From Piromyces finnis (lineage: Eukaryota; Neocallimastigomycota; Neocallimastigomycetes; Neocallimastigales; Neocallimastigaceae): a stretch of DNA of 64,000 bases. Below, in pieces: positions 60,766 through 64,000 of this stretch. Position numbers and translations under genes: made by a program. The stretch spans positions 425,001 to 489,000 of the forward strand of contig MCFH01000027.1 in the NCBI GenBank assembly GCA_002104945.1. The letters run 5' to 3'. Numbering within the stretch: position 1 is the stretch's first letter; every line of letters begins with the position of its first letter. The notes under the pieces were generated by a model. It had not been told where the DNA came from. It did not search any database and saw only the letters and a program-made list of their open reading frames with translations.

Positions 60766-61815
60766 TTTTTAAAATAATAAATACCATGAATAGATTTTTT
60801 TTTATATAATCATTTCAAATTACCACATAATTTTTAAATAAAGATTTATTTAACTATTTTATTAAATACCTAAATTACTATAAAAACTACCTCTTTTTTT
60901 TTTTTAATATAGAAAAAGAAAACAGAAATTTTAGAATTTTAAATAAAATAAGAAAAAAACTGTCTTTTTTTTTTTTAGTTTTTTCAACATAAAAAAATAA
61001 ATAATTATAACATTAAAATATATAAATCTTAATTTTATTTTCTTTAAACCTAACAAAAAAAAAAAATAAAGTAATTTTAAACTTTCAAAATTACTGATTT
61101 TTTAAAATACTTTATTTTTTTTAAAAAAAAAAAACTTTAAATAATAAATATAAAATAAACTTTATATGATCGGAAAATATTTTTTTAAAAAAAGAAAAAA
61201 AGAATTCTAAAATATCTCATTATCATTTATTGATTAAAAACTAATCAAATAGTCATTAAACTAATTCTCTATTAACCACGATATATTATATATATTATAC
61301 CTATTATACATTTTTACTTTTCTTTTTCCAATAGTATAATGTATTTCATTAAAATAATTAATTTTAAAAAAGAAATAAAAATTAATTTAAACAATCCCAA
61401 TAATATTTTTTTTTTTGATACATTTTATAATAACTGGGTAAAATTCATTCCTTTTTTACTTCATTTTTATTTTATTATATATTTAAAAGAAAGGATAGTT
61501 TATTTATTTATAATATTTGTAGTTATCATTATGAATTTTAATAAAAATATTATACATTTTCAATTAAAAAAGAAAGAAAAAAATAAAAACAAAAAGTAAA
61601 ACTATTTTAAAACTATATATTATTAACTCTTTTTTTTTTTTTTTTTTTTTTTTGATTTATTTATATAATATAGTGTATATATCATATAATATATATATCT
61701 ATGTATATTCTATAATAAACTTCTAATGTGTAATAACTTTTTTTTTCTCTATTATTTAATAATGATTTACATTAATAAATATTAAATAATGTTAAAAAAA
61801 ATAGGCTTATTTCAT
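60766..61815. other. Intergenic region between convergent genes
   Basis: A/T-rich sequence between the 3' ends of the LRR gene (+) and the small membrane protein gene (-). An open stretch at 61339-61599 (+) encodes mostly Ile/Phe/Lys/Asn, as expected by chance from this composition, and is not called. Confidence 0.6.
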
Positions 61816-62463
61816 TTAAACATAAGCATATGTAAATAAGTTTGTATTGTTGTTACCATCATCTGAATTCTTTCTTTTACGTTGAGAAAATAATCCTGAG
61901 GATTTTAATGAAAACTTTTTTTGTGCTGGTTGAGCTGATGCGTTAGAAACCGAGTTATATGAATTTAAATATTGACTATTATCATTATTTGATGATAGAT
62001 ATGTAGCATTATCAAAGTATGGATATGATAAATCTTGATATTTCTTATTCTTTCCAGATTCTTTGAAATATATATTAACTTTTCTTTTATTCAAGAAACT
62101 ATTTTTAATTACTCTTCTTACATACCATAAAATAAATAGACCTACTAAAGAATAGATCATAAGCTTTTTCTTATCAGCATTATCTAATGCTGTTTCAATG
62201 GTAGTTTTCATGTATTCAACGCTCTTTTCAATTTTATTTAATGCATTAATAACTGTACCTTTGTATTTTCCATATTTTTGTCTAACAATTTTCTTTTTAT
62301 TCTTCAATTCTTTGTATGAATAAGTAAATTTTTCTTTTTTCATTTTATCAACAACAGATTGCTTAATTTCAAGATCTCCACCTAATGAATGATCTATGGA
62401 ATAAACATTTCCAATACATAATAATAATACAAATAAAAAAACGAGAGTACCGAATTTATTCAT
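61816..62463 (-). CDS. Small secretory-pathway protein with signal peptide and one TM segment, unknown family
   Basis: A single-exon ORF of 215 residues starting at 62463. Residues 1-22 (MNKFGTLVFLFVLLLCIGNV, then YS) form a strong signal peptide. A Lys-rich, helical luminal part (about 30-100; KYKGTVINALNKIEKSVEYM) precedes one TM segment, LMIYSLVGLFILWYV (about 101-116), with RR and K residues right after it, giving type I topology. The cytoplasmic tail is about 95 residues with Tyr/Ser/Asn and a basic FSQRKRKN stretch. The start is chosen because it begins the signal peptide. I do not recognise the family; an ER or Golgi membrane role is possible. Confidence 0.75.
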   Translation of the reverse strand: MNKFGTLVFLFVLLLCIGNVYSIDHSLGGDLEIKQSVVDKMKKEKFTYSYKELKNKKKIVRQKYGKYKGTVINALNKIEKSVEYMKTTIETALDNADKKKLMIYSLVGLFILWYVRRVIKNSFLNKRKVNIYFKESGKNKKYQDLSYPYFDNATYLSSNNDNSQYLNSYNSVSNASAQPAQKKFSLKSSGLFSQRKRKNSDDGNNNTNLFTYAYV

Positions 62464-64000
62464 TTTTCCTTAATTTTTTTTTTCTTTAAAAAAAATATTA
62501 TCAAGATAATCTTATTTTGTTTTTTGTTTATCTATCGAAAGTTCACTTATTTAATTTCTTTTTAAATATCGTTTGATTTTACTTTTATGAGTTTTTTTTT
62601 TTTTTTTTTTTTTATTATACTTGATTTTGTTATATTAATGATTAAGAAGATAAAAGATTATATAAACTAGAAAATATTACTTAAATATATGGAAGATTTA
62701 TTATAAAACTATTTATAAAATAAAATATTTTATAAATAAATATTAACTTTTAAAAGTAAATATAAAAAATAAGTTTATTTGATGGAAAGAAAGTAAAATA
62801 GAAATTAAATGGAGAAAGAGAAAGAAAAAATTATTGAAAAATAAAAATAAATATCGAAACTATAAAATAAAAATAATAAATTATTTATTTCAACTATTTA
62901 AAATGTTTTTTTTTTTTAAAAAAAAAATAAAATAAAATAAAATAAAAAAAACATTAATACTATAAAATCAATGAATTACCTTGTTCATTTACACACTTTA
63001 ATAATCTTAATTTTTTTTCATATGTATATAAAATTTACTTGTTAAATAATATTTATAGGATAAGATTTTAAAATATTTCGATAAATAGTATTTAATAAAC
63101 TTTGTAGATTTTTAAAATTAAAAAAACTTTTTTAAAATATATAAAATAACAACGATTTTACAAAAGAAAAAAAAACATTAATTATATATATATATAATTG
63201 ACAAATGACTTATAATTTTTCATATAGATTAAATAAAATAAAACAAGAAACGGAAAATTAATTTTTTTTAAAAAAAAATGGAATGATATTATATATTTCC
63301 ATTAAAAGAAAAAAAAAAATAGCTATACTACTATTTATATTATAGTTTTAATTATGAATTATTTATAATGCGTAGTTTTTTTAATTTCTTTTTTCATAAT
63401 TTTCATCTTTTTTTTTTCACTTTTAGTTTTAAAAAAAAAAAATATACAAATTTTTATAAAATATAATTATTATTGACACAGTAAAAAAAAAATAGTTTAA
63501 TTATTATAATAAACTTCAAGATAAAAGGTACTTGCACTCTTTTTTTTTTTTTTTAATGATTATTAAGCTTTATATAAACTTAAAAATATTTTGAAAATTT
63601 TAAAACTTCAAAAAAAAAAAAAAAAAAAAAAATTTGCTTCGTTAATAATTATTTTAATAATTATTATTAATATTTTCATGTTTCCTCATTTATATATAAA
63701 ACCTTTTTTTTATAATAATTTTAGTAAAATAAAGAATTCTGATAATTAAGAATATAAGAACAAAAAATAAATAATTGCTTATAAATCTATTCTTTCTTTT
63801 TTAATAACATTATGATAAATTTTCTTTTTTTTTTACCATAAAAAAAAAAGCAGTAAGAGATAAAAACTTTTTTATTTTTAAAATGCTTTCTTTATTATTT
63901 ATTTAATAGATTCTATTTTTTTAAATGTTCATTTATGATTTATAACAAGAAGAATTATAATTGTAATCAATACAATTTTATATAATCTGTTATACTGATA
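62464..64000. other. Terminal intergenic region
   Basis: It begins with the promoter side of the small membrane protein gene and runs to the window end. It is composed of A/T homopolymers and short AT repeats. I see no exon, RNA gene or ordered repeat in it. Confidence 0.6.

Noticed and set aside
61339-61599. Plus-strand ORF of 86 codons
   Set aside because: Composition is Ile/Phe/Lys/Asn as expected from random AT-rich DNA, with no motif or gene context.

Overview
This window is very AT-rich eukaryotic DNA. It has long A/T homopolymers, (AAT)n and (AAAT)n satellites, short introns with GT..AG ends, and Asn-rich proteins. The gene content points to a fungus: an HMG box of the fungal MATA type, a SIT4-associated (SAPS) protein, and LYAR and HMCES homologues. 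The composition and poly-Asn coding most resemble anaerobic gut fungi (Neocallimastigomycota). That placement is an inference; no rRNA, tRNA or other marker confirms it.

Layout. 1-3813 (+): 3' part of a SAPS-domain phosphatase regulator, with an (AAT)n array in one intron. 4.9-11.5 kb (-): two tandem Asteroid/XPG-like (PIN nuclease family) loci, an intact one at 8698-11486 and a decayed copy at 4950-7499. 15.7-19.6 kb (+): a signal peptide-TM-SH3 membrane protein with a 10-copy 48-bp coding minisatellite. 19.6-27.7 kb: an 8-kb gene desert with satellites. 27.7-31.5 kb (+): an HMG-box transcription factor. 32.5-34.8 kb (+): an HMCES/SRAP abasic-site DNA-repair protein with a PIP-like motif. 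36.1-42.1 kb (-): a full-length LINE retrotransposon inserted into an older copy of the same family, flanked by a perfect 14-bp target-site duplication. 42.9-45.2 kb (-): a secreted acidic repeat protein. 47.7-51.3 kb (-): an Asn-rich, prion-like protein of unknown function. 53.1-54.3 kb (-): a LYAR-type zinc-finger nucleolar protein. 55.3-60.8 kb (+): a 27-exon leucine-rich-repeat protein with one LRR per exon. 61.8-62.5 kb (-): a small secretory-pathway membrane protein. The remainder is non-coding, A/T-rich sequence.

The genes do not form one pathway; this is an ordinary eukaryotic gene neighbourhood with independent transcription units. Spliced models were built by hand from GT/AG junctions, reading-frame continuity and family similarity. 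In the complete models the exon lengths sum to a multiple of three. The most striking structures are the modular LRR gene (21 exons of exactly 69 nt, 25 consecutive phase-2 introns), the nested LINE whose intact ORF carries FAVD in place of the catalytic FADD motif, and the intact/decayed Asteroid pair.
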